Origin: Heterostelium album PN500
Lineage: Eukaryota; Evosea; Eumycetozoa; Acytosteliales; Acytosteliaceae
DNA length: 64,000 bases
Direction of reading: 5' to 3'
Assembly: GCF_000004825.1 (NCBI RefSeq)
Contig: NW_008805086.1
Span: 620,001 to 684,000 of the forward strand
How positions within the stretch are numbered: position 1 is the stretch's first letter; each line of letters opens with the position of its first letter. Positions 22,106-34,463 of this stretch are shown here, piece after piece. The translations under genes were made by a program, and so were the position numbers. The notes below the pieces were generated by a model that had not been told where the DNA came from, ran no database searches, and was given only the letters and a program-made list of their open reading frames with translations.

Positions 22106-25100
22106 ACAAAATAAAATGCAATAAAAATAATTAAATTAAATTAAACACTATAACAACGTGTTGATGTTACAAAAAAAAAAAAGTTGATTATGATGATGAT
22201 TAATAAATAAATAAATAAATAATAATATATTTGATTAATGGGTGTAACTCCATTGAGAATCATAATGAAGTTGTCAGTGTGTGTGCAAGTCAGTGTTTGA
22301 GTAACATGTCAAAGCTTGAAAACAAGACTACCAACCCCTCACTCTTTGTGAAAGTATGTGTGAATTACTTTTCAAAGATTTGTTTGTTCTCTTTTGCTTT
22401 GTATTGAATGTCACACATTGAAATAGAGAGTATTGAGGCAACAACTGTGTGTGAGTGGTTTGTTGATTTGTAAGCCTTAAAAATGCTTATTGAAGAAAAA
22501 AATAATATCAACAGTGTGGTGCTAGTGTGGTGTGTGTATGAGTGTGAGTGGTTATTTCCAAAGGTGGTCAAATGAAAAAGTTAGATTGTAGAGATAAATC
22601 TGAAAATCGTTGTTGTATATCTCATTGTAGTTGATCATGTTAACTACGACCAAAGTCACGAATGATTAAGAGATTAGTATCTGTAGATGAACATCAACTG
22701 TGTGTGTGGCTTGTGAGATTTAACGTTAAGGTCGTGGACTGTTTTATTGTCATTTTCCTAACAACACTCCATGATACATGTGCCTCTAACAATATAAGAG
22801 GCAAATTACATGCTATTTGTTAAAAATTGAAAAACACAAAGCTAAAGCGATGCAAGAGATTCGGGGAAGTTAACATTGTGATTATAATGAGTTATTTCTT
22901 AAATCATTGAAAAATTTGAATCTTTAACATAATAAACAACGGCTGAATAAGTCAAACACACAACTTTTAGATATTTAATTTCAATTTTCATGAAAATTTA
23001 ACTTTTTTTTTTATTTTTTGAACAACACCACTGTTTGTGATTTTTGTGTATGTGTGTGGGAATGAAGAATGACAAGTGTGTTTTAATCAATGGAGAGATA
23101 TGAAAATTATGTATAAAAATGTCTTTTTATCTCAATCTCTCTCTCTTTTTTCTCTTAACACTATTATGTTCTATTGTTAACTCTTTCAGAATAAACAATG
23201 AGAAATCCTTATAAGTTTCAAGACTAGAGAGATTATTAGTGTTAGTCTGATTGATCAACAGAAGTTAAGAAAGTGAAATGTTGTTATTCATAGCTGATGG
23301 AACACTCTGACTATCTTTATTCATCAACGACAATAACAATCTTTCTCATTGAGAAACTACTATTGTTTTAATCGATCGGCAGACCAAGCACTAAATTTAA
23401 AAATAAATTGATTTCGTTGATCATTGAAATCATCAACCGAACAATAATTGAATTGTTACCAACACTATTTTTATTCGATCGACTTTTTTAGATATTTGCA
23501 GTCATTTATTAATATTGACATGTCAACTAAAACAACAAACACAACACCAATTGTTTGAATAATGAAAGTATAATTTAATTTAATTTAATAAAGTGACGAG
23601 TGATTAGATAAGATTGCTAAGATTTAGAAACACAATTAGACTAAAAGTAGAGTTTTCGACAGTTGTTAGAGAGAGAAACAATCACACAACAAGTTTTCAA
23701 ACTTGAATTCCAATTTTATTTGAATAAGCACCCACATCTTCTTCTTTGTTGGTGTGTGTTATTTCTATTTATTAACTAACTTACATTGAAATATACTTTG
23801 AAACTAACGATTAATTTAAGATATTTATTAATGTGACAGAAATTACTATTTTGACAACAATGTTGAGAATAAAATAATGATTTTTAATTTAAAAGAAAAG
23901 ACAATTTGTTAAGAGTTTATGTGCAAGGTTGTTATTTTTATATAATTATGATTTTATTTGAATGTAGATAATGCTTATTAATAGTAAATAAAATAATAAT
24001 TCCACTTAAGTTACTATTATTTCTAAATAATAAAGATAATTAGATGTTTAAACTAATTTATAGTTAAAAGGTTCTGAAGATGAATTAGGTAGTTTAAAAG
24101 TCCGATTATTGTTTCTCTTTTATATTGGAAGGTTGGTTAGTTAGGTGTGTCACATGTCTGTACTTTGAAATACACCATGTGTCTATTGATTGATCATAAA
24201 AACTTCATTCATTCTCTTTTATTGTTGGTAGATACTCAATGGAGTTAGTAGTTCAGTAAAAAACAACTGTTCAGTGATTGATTGATTGATTGATTGATTG
24301 ATTAATGTACTGATTGACTGATGATTGCTATCAAACAAGCATTGTGTGAGTGTTGTGCTGTGCTCTGCTCTGCTCTCTGGGTGTGGTGTTTGATGTTGAT
24401 GATCAACATAAACATGGGAAGGTTGTATTGCATTGCAGTGTGCCTCTCTTTGATGCCTGCAATCAAACGACGTATCATAATAATAACAGTGCTAGCTGAA
24501 GTGAGGCTAGATCATCATCAGCAAATAAAGGGGAACCAAGCTGAATTATTGGATACTGAGTGCACTCACTCACCCACCCACACACGAAATTAATTAATAA
24601 CACAATAATGGTTGTTTGTTTGTTTTTGCAAGACAATCAAAAAAATGATCATGAAATCAAAACAAAAAAAAAAAAAAAAAAGTAATACTAATAGTAAAAA
24701 ACAAAAAACTGATTTTCAATTTGGATGGATTTTTAATTTTGATTTTGGTCAGCCCTTCCTTGTGGTTGTGTGATCAATAAAAAAAGTATAAAGATATTTT
24801 ATCTTTAAGTTTCTGATCTATTATCGTTTTAGGGTTTTTTTGTTAATTTGGTTTTACTAAAACAAAAAAAGGAAAACATTCTTCTCATGTGACTCAATCA
24901 TAATCTAAAGAAATAAGTATGGGCTCCAATTTTTGGTAAGTCAAAGCTCACTGGTGATTTTAACCTTTTTATTGATTATTTGAAGGTCACAAAATTGCCT
25001 ATTACATCAAACTTGGTTTTTTCCTTTTTTAAATTTTTTTGTTTAATTGGATGGGTGTGTGGTGTTGAGAGGATAGGTAGGAGGAGAGGATGTGATCTAA

Positions 25101-25560
25101 GATCGGAATGATCTTTCTTCAAATCAGAGCAAAAGAGCTCAATACATTGGTATAGGACTGTTCCAATAAAATAGAAATTATAATAACAATAATGTTTTTG
25201 ATATAAATCTCAAACAAAGTGAGTACACTCTAGAAAAGAAAATAAAAGATACTTTATTCAACAAAAAAAAGTATACTTTTATTAATAAAACACTTCTTAA
25301 TTTTTAAAAGAGAACAAAATGAAAGTTAAACAGACAGATATATTGAAATAAAGATCACAAAGTTGGTTTTTCAATAGATAGCCATATATAATAAAAAAAA
25401 AGATTCGCACTGATTAAAATCGATACGACAAAAAATCTGATATTGTCATCATTTACCCACAGAAATATTAAAAAAATTGGATTTAATTAATTGAATTTGG
25501 TTTTGATGTTAGTAACATAAACAACATTCTTATTTAAGAGATTAAAGAGAAGAAGAACTA

Positions 25561-26198
25561 TTAACATAATTCTTTTAAATCAACAACAAATTTGATACTT
25601 TTAGATTTAATAGGTTTGTTTTTTGGAGATCTAAGTGTAGGTTGTATACAACCAACTTGAATTTTAATGTAAACAGTTTGTTGAACTATCAAAAAACACC
25701 TAATAAAGATAATGGTTTTTAAGAGACAACTTGACATGAACATTGGATTTAGATATTATTGTTATTCACGTTGACAAGTCCAATATATTAAACAAAGAAA
25801 AATTGTGTTTTTTGGGATAAAGAGCTGAGGATGTGGGTGAAAACTACAAACATGTTCATTTATTTTCTTTGTATTTATTTGTAGTTTTCAATTAATAAAA
25901 ACTTAAATCTTTGACAGATAACACTGCGCAGTGGAGATTGAAAATATCTTAAAAAATTCTCACTTATGTATTAATTAATAATTGGCTGAACTTTTAAGTA
26001 GGCTATTCCAAAAAAAGTAATTATATTAAATCGCGATACAACTAACTGAACTAACTAAAGATAGATCAATAAACTGCAGGTTTTGGTGAATGTCAAAAGA
26101 TGAGGAATAGTTCTGTTTAACCACAAAACCGTGTAGGTCTTGACTCCATTTCCTCGAGGTATTACTAGATGGAATGATTCCAGTGTGTCATTGGGCAT
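25561..26198 (-). other. Coding-like fragments, possibly a small or decayed gene
   Basis: On the minus strand, an ATG at 26198 opens a 47-codon frame (to 26055) reading MPNDTLESFHLVIPRGNGVK and onward, with normal amino-acid composition. A second open stretch ends at 25561 and contains KIQVGCIQPTLRSPKNKPIK. Its likely exon start is a GATAG acceptor near 25690. I cannot join the two convincingly. The family is not recognised. Confidence 0.25.
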
Positions 26199-26480
26199 TT
26201 TTGTAATATTGTAAATCTATACCACCGATCAGAAAATAAAATAGAAGAAAACAAAAACAAAAACAATTAAGGATGATATAATTTTACCAATAATATCAAT
26301 CAAACTTGGTGTTGATTCAATTTGTATAAATATAATAAAATATATATTGGTATATCCAAAACACAATATAAATTAGTATTAAATTTTTTTTTGAAATGTT
26401 TTTTATATATATATATATGATGGCTAAGTTTGTTGTGGGAGATTTGAAAAAAGTAAAAATATAGGTTGGTTAGATTCGAT

Positions 26481-27734
26481 TTAATGTTCACCAACCAATG
26501 GAGCAGACTCTTCATAGAATCCATCGCCACTACTATGTTGGTGATGGTGGTGATGGTGACCGTCACCTTCAACCACCTTTCTAAATCTAATAACTAAAAT
26601 TGATGAAATAATCTAGAAAATATAAAAACAAATATTAATAAATTATCTTTAAATTTGATTCAAATTCCAATATGTAAACCATATAGGTGTCTGTGTTCAT
26701 TCCAATCAATATTATCTAATCTATGTCCAAAGAGGTACAATAACAATGCTAAATCGAGTGAATTGAGTTTTTCAATAAATGAAATGAAATGAAACGATCT
26801 GTAGATTGTTTTGATGGTGTTTTATGACTGACATTCCTATGTATCTGTTGTTTATGTTTCTTGAATGATCGACTGAATTTGTTGTTATTATTGTTGTTGT
26901 TGTGTTGATCTTACCATTAAAACAGAGGAGAGAACATTCAACATAACAGTAACAATGAATGGAGTGTATAGACATTCAATACCTGTTAGATAAACTCCTT
27001 CCATTCCAGCTTTACACCATTTTCTAAAGAGTGAGTTAAGGAAAATAGATATGTTAATAAAATGTTTTGTTTCATCACTCTCTCATTAACTTTGTTTATA
27101 AGATAATCATACCTTGATTTATACACAGCATTTGCATCGATAATAAATGAATAAACTCCACATCCTCCAATTGCCAATACTATCAGTGCGAACTATATTA
27201 TATAGGTTTGTGTGTTTATGATTATTATTATAGATTTGTTAGTAAATTACAGAAGAATAAAGAAACAACTCTTTGAGTTTGTATTGTCTATTATATATGA
27301 TAATTGTTTTCGACTTACAATCATAAACACCAACTTTCTTCTCTTAAAAATAAAGACGAGTGTAATGATTGAAAAGATAGCACCACCCAAAGTGTAACTG
27401 ATTCTAACACCTTGATTATGAGTTGCCCATTTACATGCAATGACATGTTTATCATCATCTTTAAAAGTGAATTTCGTTGGCAGCATCGCTGACTTTCCAT
27501 TACAGAAATCTTTATTTATCACTGAAGTAGTACCATTTCCTTTCTGTTCATGATTCTCAACCTGTGTAAATGAATAGAATGAACATGCGAAACCTGATAA
27601 CTATAGTAATATAAAATCAATTAATATATAATCTAATCTAAACTAATCTAAAAAAAAAACAATTAGATTATTCAGATACATACAATAACGAAAACTACAA
27701 CGGTAATTGTAATGTATTTTGCTAGAGAACTCAT
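26481..27734 (-). CDS. Four-span membrane protein with His-rich C-terminal tail
   Basis: Five exons on the minus strand: 27734-27684, 27600-27319, 27192-27113, 27023-26915, 26612-26481. All joins keep frame and give 217 residues. The first hydrophobic segment is residues 5-30. An extracytoplasmic-type loop with two cysteines and an N-glycosylation site (NGT) follows, then hydrophobic segments ending in FKRRKL, around GGCGVYSFII, and around PFIVTVMLNVLSSVLMIISS. The cytoplasmic tail has six consecutive His and ends EESAPLVGEH, which resembles an acidic dileucine-type sorting signal. The four-span layout recalls tetraspanins, but the CCG motif and large loop are missing. I do not recognise the family. 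Confidence 0.75.
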
Positions 27735-28131
27735 TGCTTCTTCTTGTTTTTTTCTATCTATCTATCAATCTATATACTGTATTTCTATCTACTATGTATA
27801 ACTTTAAAAAGAAAAGATAAAACTTAAACTTTTAAACATTAAACACACATAACTAAAATATAAATTCAGCAAATAATTCTATTTATTAGCAAAAGTCTTG
27901 TGACCCCAGTTTTTTAAGAAAAGCAAAAATTTGAAAAAAAACAAAAAAAAATTGATTACCTCAAAATCGACATCTGATATTTCCAAAGACAATTAAGAAG
28001 ATTTGTTTATTACTTTGTTTGGTTGATAGGTTGGTTTGGTTGAAATATAATTATATTTGTTTACAAAAAGAAAAAGGATAAATAGATAGGATAGATAGAT
28101 TAGTTGTTGTTGAATTTGATTTGATTGGTGA
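27735..28131. other. Intergenic region
   Basis: 397-bp AT-rich spacer. It should contain the promoter of the minus-strand four-span gene and the 3' end of the aminopeptidase gene. Nothing else is seen. Confidence 0.5.
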
Positions 28132-30198
28132 TTATTGTTTGGCAATTGGGGCAGTCTTTTTCTTTAAGTAGGTCAATGCTCTTGGGTCACTCTCTAAGAG
28201 TGGACCGACTGATAATAATACATTTTGGTGATAGTTGTTTACAAATAGGAGTTCTTCGTCGGTGAGCATCGAGACGTTGATGAGGTCACGTTCGTATGGC
28301 ACAACGGTGACCGTTTCGAATCCGAGGAATTGCTTGCTGAACGGTGTGTCCACTGGTACGGTAACCATGACATTCTCGATTCTAATTCCAAACTTGCCTT
28401 CCTCGTAGTAGCCAGGCTCATTGGTGACGGTCATATAGGGTTGGAGTACGGGTGGGTTGGCGACCTGACGGTGTGTGATTCCCTGGGGACCTTCGTGGAC
28501 GTTCAAGAACGAACCGACTCCGTGACCGGTTCCGTGGGCATAGTCGAGTCCGACTTGCCAGAGTGACATACGCGCGATGCAGTCAATGTCCTTACCGGTC
28601 ACTTTCAGTGGGAATTTGACGATCGAGAGCTGCACGTGACCCTTGAGGACACGGGTGTAACACTCGACTTCGTGAGGGTTGGGTGTGCCGTAGTGGACGG
28701 TTCTGGTGACATCGGTGGTTCCGTCGCGATACTGACCACCGGAATCAACCAAATACATGGCTCTGGCGATCTTCTTGCAGGTCTCTGGCTCTGGCTTGTA
28801 GTGGATGATCGCGCCATTTCCCTCGGTCGACGAGATCGTGTCGAAACTCAGACTGACGTAGTGCTTCTGTTTGGCACGGTACTGCTCGAGAACCTCAGCC
28901 ACCGAGTACTCTGTGAGACCGGTGTTGTTCTTGACCAACATCTCCTCCTCCATCCAGGCGAGGAACTGAATGAGAGCGGCGGCATCACGAATATGACACT
29001 GACGGAATCCCTCTACTTCGGTTGCATTCTTGATGGCTTTGGCCAGCAATATTGGATTGGTCTTCTCAAAGAGGTGTTCCTTCTGGACACTGTTGTAGAT
29101 GGCCAAGCTAGATCTTGGGTCCAACCAGATCTTCTTGTTCTCCGAGCAATATTTTCTGAGCACGGAAAAGATGCTGTCATATGGCAGAATCTCAACGCCA
29201 GCCAACTCTTTTCTGACATCGGTTGGAATCTTTGTTTCATCGACAAACAACTGGACATTCTGTCTTCCAACAATAGCATATGAAAGGAATACTGGATTGA
29301 AAGAAATATCAGATCCTCTTAAATTGAATAGCCCTAAAATGAAAATGAATAAATAAATAAGCGAGAAAAAATCGTTAATTATCAAACTCTAGTTTCTTTT
29401 CATATGCGCGATTCCAACTTCCGCCGCGTCGCACGGAATCTTCAGGTACTTACATGCAATTTCATCGAGTGCAGAGATAACCATGTAGTCTGCATTCTCT
29501 TTGACAAGACTATCTTGTTGGATGTCACGGATTTTCTCGGACGATGCTTTTCCAGAGAACTCGACTGGTAAGAAGAAGATTGGGTTGGCTGGGTAGCCTG
29601 GTACTGGCTCCTCGCTGGCGAATTGCTCTCTCACCTGATCGATAAGGTTGACTTCGGAGGTTTCAACGGTTTGACCAGACTTCTCAACTGTCGATTTGAA
29701 CTTGTCGAAAGCGCTCTTTGAGATGAGACGACTGTCCATTCCGACACGTGTGTTGGCGGGCATGGTGGTGGCGATCCACTCCTCGATCGTTGGTTCGCCG
29801 GCGACACGATCTTTCATTACCTTCCAGGTGGCGTCCAACTGCTGTGACGCTTGCAGCCAGTAGCGACCGTCGGTCCAGAGCAGACGGTGACCTTCGCTGG
29901 TGATGACGGCGGCACCAGAACTACCGGTGAATCCACTGATGTACTCACGACGTTTGTCACGCACCGTTATATACTCTGACTGATGAGCGTCTTCACTTGG
30001 AATCACATAGACATTCAGCGATCGAGCTGCCATCAACTCTTTCAATTTCTCAACTCTGCGTTGAATCGATACAATGGGTGGTGTCATTGTTATTGAACTA
30101 CTATTAAAACTATTATTACTATTACTACTATAATATCTTATTGAATTGCTATATGATACTTTTAGATTATTAAATTTGTTGCCTAATGATCTTAACAT
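28132..30198 (-). CDS. Xaa-Pro aminopeptidase (aminopeptidase P, M24B) with mitochondrial-type leader
   Basis: Removes N-terminal residues that precede proline. Two exons, 30198-29454 and 29333-28132, joined phase 1 inside the Trp of ALDEIAWLFNLRGSD, give 648 residues. The C-terminal pita-bread domain has the five dinuclear metal ligands expected: Asp445 and Asp456 (VDSGGQYRDGTTDVTRT), His519 (GTGHGVGSFLNVHEGP), Glu554 (NEPGYY) and Glu568 (GIRIEN). Their spacing matches XPNPEP1 except for one extra residue. The first 37 residues are Arg/Lys/Ser/Asn-rich with no acidic residue and look like a mitochondrial presequence. Met38 starts where the cytosolic enzyme normally begins, so two products from two starts are possible (inference). 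Length is close to the 623-residue human enzyme. Confidence 0.95.
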
Positions 30199-30667
30199 AT
30201 ATATGTTAGATTCTTTATAAATAGCTTCTCTGATATGAATGAAATTTAATCAATTCCACAAAATTAATTAAATTTAAAATAAAATTTAATATTTTGATTT
30301 TTTGTTTTAAACACATCAAACAAAAATTAAATAGTGTGAAGTTCATTGTAAAAATTGATTAACTTTTCCAAAAAATAAATTAGATTTAATTTAATTTCAT
30401 TTAATTTAGTAATGATTAAACCATTAATAACTCAATAATTCATTATTTTTAAAATTTATCTTTTATTAATTTTTTTTTTTTAAGATAAAATACAAAAAAA
30501 TAAAGTTTAAATTAATTATTGTTTCATTGATAAATTCAAATTTATTGAGTTATTTTCTTTTTTTTACAACTTCACAAAAGTAGAAAAATAGATACACCAA
30601 ATAAATTAAAAGGAAAGTGTAGAATCTATTCCAAAATGAAAAATCAGCTTTCTGTAGATTAATTATT
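30199..30667. other. Intergenic region upstream of the aminopeptidase gene
   Basis: 469-bp AT-rich spacer between the aminopeptidase start (minus) and a decayed small gene (plus). No feature is recognisable. Confidence 0.5.
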
Positions 30668-31245
30668 ATGATTTTAAAACATTTATTAAAAACGAATAAT
30701 CTTTTATCATTAGATGGGATTTTCTTAATAAAATCAAATATTTTACCTGTATATCTATTGTTTTTGTATTAGAATTTTTCTGAAAATAAAGGAATAAGCT
30801 TTGAAATATCATTTAAATATATTTTTAATACAATGTCCAACAATTATGAAGAGTCTTTAGATTTCTAAATAGTTCTTTAAACCTTAATAATAAATTATTA
30901 ATTTTATTAAAAAGATATTCCACTTTCACTCAAAAAGATTTTAAGAGGGGAATTGAAATTAGAGCTATCAATCCACCATTCTTCAACCGAGTAGTAGAAG
31001 GAGAAATTTATTTTTTTCACTTTTCTTCTGCAGAGGTAAAAGAACAACTATTCTTTTTTTTTCATGGACATGGTATGTATCCATTGATATCAATTTTACA
31101 TTTTAACAAAATCATATGTATTGACTTCAGTTTTTTAATAGATGTAGGAGATCCAGTGTTTCATGAAGTAAATATACTTTTTGATTACAAAACAAAAAAT
31201 AGTTCCAATAGGGAAAGAATTCGCCAGTCTAGCTTCGCAATATAA
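30668..31245 (+). pseudogene. Small gene or decayed host gene, family unknown
   Basis: Probable exons: 30668-~30748 (ATG, MILKHLLKTN), then after a TTAG acceptor ~30772-31072, then 31142-31245. The last join (GTATGT...AATAG, phase 1) is clean and reads DVGDPVFHEVNILFDYKTK to a TAA. Within the middle exon the frame ending EESLDF and the frame starting LNSSLNLNNK overlap but differ by one base near 30865. This suggests a one-base deletion or a misread splice. Composition (RGIEIRAINPPFFNRVVEGE) looks like real protein. I do not recognise it. Confidence 0.4.
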
Positions 31246-31556
31246 CAAATAGTATCTCAAGTCAAACTTTTCTTAGATAGTCTCAAGCTCAAAATTCTAT
31301 ATCTTAATATAAAAAAATTTAATTTTCCTTTTCTACACTATTATATCATCCTCTAAAATTATTTTTTGAATAAAAGAAATGAGACAAATTTAATCTATAT
31401 AAACAATTTTCAATTCAAATTATTCAGTTTATCTATTCTACTTCTATTTGTATCTAATCTTGTTAATCTATGTTATCTTTTAAACTAAAAAATTAAATTA
31501 GGAGTACCTTTGTTACTATAACAAATTATATTGATAATGGTAATGATACAATTAAT
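31246..31556. other. Intergenic region
   Basis: 311-bp AT-rich spacer between the two convergent 3' ends. Nothing seen. Confidence 0.5.
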
Positions 31557-33333
31557 TTATTCTTGTTCATCCTCTACGTTGTGAGCATGTTTTCTCTCTT
31601 CGATAGAGACAGCTTGTAAGTCCAATTTGGTTAGTTGAGGGAATCGACTTATGATATAAATTCTATAGTTATAATGATGATGTGGTACTTTATGTGGGCA
31701 AGGATACTCTTCATTGTCAATCAAATTTAATGATGTTAAATAAGGTGAACTTTGCATTAATCTAAATAAATAATTATAATGATATAGTCAATATGCATAT
31801 TACTTAAAACTAAAACAATAAACCAATATAATAATATAATAACCAAAGCTTACCTCTCAGTAAATAATGATACCTTCGGGAAATTAATTAAATTGTTGGA
31901 CAAGTCAAGATTTTGAAGTTCTGGAAGTGTCGGAAAAACTGTATGTTCTGTCAATTGATTGTTATTCAATATTAATGATTCCAATCTATAGAATCCATTT
32001 AAGAATTCTATATTACTAATAATAGATAGATACAATTGTAACAAAAAGATTAGTTAAATGTTCAATATTGATAGTTGTTGTTGACACTTACGTCAATGCA
32101 TTATTTGAAAGATCTAAATGTTTTACGAAATGACGGAATTTCGGTATGATTGTAAATGGCTGAAGGAATGATTTACAACGATCGAGTGCAATCTTTAGTT
32201 TACCACGGTGATCGGACGGTGTGAAGCAGAATGGCACTGCCGTTGTTTGTTGTACAATGTTCTTTGATCCATTCTGCTTGCAGACAATATAGAAATGAGT
32301 GATTGCAGCGTCACCCCAGATGGGACTATTGAACTCGAGCACTCCAGGTGCGATAGGCAATGCCAATATCTCAATGCCACCTTCAAACACCGCCCAAAAT
32401 GAAAAGTACATCGAAGATTGCTTAGAGTTCTTTGCAAAACAATCGAACCCATTCACCAAACATATAACCTTTGATTGTTCAAGAGATGGTGATGTATCTG
32501 GTGTATATGATGATATTGATGCTTGTTGTTGTGGTTGTTGTTGTTGAAGTTGTGATAGAATTGGTTGAGTTTGTGTTTGTATTATACTATTATTATTATT
32601 GCTACTATTAGCTAATATAGTATTATTATTTGTGGTAGATGTTGTAGTTGTTGTCGTTGATGTTGTATTATTATTATTATTATCATTGTTATTTATAAAA
32701 TTAGATTGTACATTTAAATAAGAGTTATTATTGTTTGTTGTTGTTGTAGTTGTTGGTGTAGGTGATGATGTTGTAGTTGTTGTAGTTGTCGCTGCAAGTG
32801 GTGAAAGTGAAGGTGAAGATGGTGTGTTGTTGTTGTTGTTGTTAGTTAGTCGACCAGTATGATCATTCAGAAGTTGCAAGAAACTGTTGGTGTTGTCAGT
32901 GAAGAGTGAGGTGTTGCTCAGTGTTGACAGCAATGGTTGATTTCCACTAGTAGAGTTTGTCAGCATACCGCCTGGTGTTGAGAATACATTGTTGGCTACA
33001 ACGCTATCGTGTGTTGACCAACCACTGTCTGTAAAATCTAAAAAGTAATTGTCGTCGGTCGTCAAATTCGAAGAGGGTGTTGAACTTGCAGTAGAATTGA
33101 AACCGTCACCCAATTGATATGGATTAGAACCAACACCACCAACACCACCACCACCACTATTTAGTCCATTATAGGCAAGTGGTGTGGGTGGCTGTGTAAA
33201 CTCTGGTGACGATGAACTCGAAGATGATGTCATATTTGGTGAATTATTATTATATAATATATTACTATTATTATTTAATGTTGTATATGTTTGCTGCTGC
33301 TGTTGTAGTTGTTGTTGTTGTACATTTAGAATA

Positions 33334-33365
<32 letters not shown>

Positions 33366-34463
33366 GTTGTTATTGTTATTGTTATTCTTTTTCTTTTTAA
33401 ATAGATTTAAAATAGTTGATGAAGATATAGATGATAAATTGAATGGTGATTCTCTCTTTTTACTATTGTTATCATTTGAACTATTATTATTATTATTATT
33501 ATTGTTGTTGTTGTTGTTATTTATATTTGATGTTTGTGAAATATTTGATTTCTTTGTATTAATATTATTAATGTTATTATTTGTGTTTATGTTATTGTTA
33601 TTGTTATTGTTGTTATTGTTATTGTTATTATTAATATTTTGAATTGATTCATCTGTATCAACTTCAATATTAATTGTATCTTTGTTTTCGGCTGCAGGAC
33701 GTGTTAGGTAGTGAACGAGGATGGGAAAATCCTGAACACATAGTCGCTCACTGTATTTCTCCTCGTTGCTTGTACTGTCATCGAGATGTAGGTTGCTGTT
33801 GTCGTCTTCGAGCTTGAGCAGATACTCACGCTTGATCAACTTGTACTCAAACTTGCGCCAGAATATTCCATTCTCGCAGACACCGCCATAGGTCTGACGA
33901 CGCATCACGTGTGATCCTACATCTTTCTTGTGTGTCTTCAACTTGTAACACTGTTGGTCGTCGTTGAATATGATCATTCGAACGTTGGTCTTTGTCTTTG
34001 CCCAGCGAATACCATCGTTGGCGTAGTAGGACGCCGCTGTCTTATCGAAAAGATAGAGGAATCCCTTGGCGACAGTGTTGTTATTTGGCTGGCCTGCAAT
34101 CACCGCTGGCGAATGTGCTGAGTGCGACACCAGAGTAGCCGGTGGATTCTTCAGAACCGAGTGAAATATTGGAAAAAGCGTAGTTCTGATCTCACGATCC
34201 AACAACGAATGATCAATCTGATTCAACTCATCCGATGTCAATTCTTTATCTCGCAATGAATGACTTATTAAATTTGTAACATTTATACTATTATTCGTAT
34301 TTGTATTTGTATTATAATTATAACCATTATTATTTATATTATTATTTTGATTCTGATGATTATTATGATTATGATTCAAATTCATCATATGATCTCCGAA
34401 ATTAGGTATCATATTTCCATTAGCACTCTTTTTACCACTACTACTTTTCTTGTTTTTGATCAT
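31557..34463 (-). CDS. CG-1 (CAMTA-type) / IPT-TIG-like / leucine-rich-repeat protein
   Basis: Three exons, 34463-32092, 32015-31854, 31761-31557, all in frame, give 912 residues. Residues ~95-255 resemble the CG-1 DNA-binding domain of CAMTA transcription factors: KGFLYLFDKTAASYYANDG, then IRWAKTK, a FWRKFEY segment and FPILVHYL match CG-1 landmarks in order. Residues ~258-660 are disordered Asn/Ser/Thr/Gln tracts. Residues ~668-750 (FEGGIEILALPIAPG ... DAAITHFYIVC ... AVPFCFTP) look like the IPT/TIG domain that follows CG-1 in CAMTAs. CAMTAs then have ankyrin repeats and IQ motifs; here residues ~775-912 are leucine-rich repeats (VKHLDLSNNALTNIEFLNGF and so on), closest in pattern to LRMDA-type LRRs. 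The first repeat is in the same exon as the IPT domain, so the fusion is not a splice artefact. Probable transcription regulator. Confidence 0.75.

Larger units (their letters stand above)
18493..25560. other. Gene desert (GT-rich, about 7 kb)
   Basis: No convincing protein gene or tRNA on either strand. From 18.6 to about 20.1 kb the top strand is strongly G/T-biased, with several (GT)n tracts. A GATT microsatellite is at 24276-24303, an A run near 24662-24681, and two short perfect hairpins at 22627-22647 and 22781-22803. The first ~1 kb should contain the cyclin promoter. The more complex patch at 21.6-22.1 kb is listed separately. Confidence 0.6.

Noticed and set aside
22365-22571. 68-codon minus-strand frame
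   Set aside because: Starts without an ATG and encodes a low-complexity complement of GT-rich DNA.
24321-24593. 90-codon ATG frame, Cys-rich, inside the desert
   Set aside because: Composition follows the local TG/CT repeats, and no splice signals or recognisable domain are seen. Not excluded by RNA evidence, which I lack.
25920-25950. TGCGCAGTGG, resembling the 5' part of U4 snRNA
   Set aside because: Only about ten bases match; the following U4 stem and Sm site are absent.
33184-33642. Plus-strand Leu-rich frame opposite the CG-1 gene
   Set aside because: It is the complement of Asn/Gln/Ser homopolymer codons; no independent evidence.
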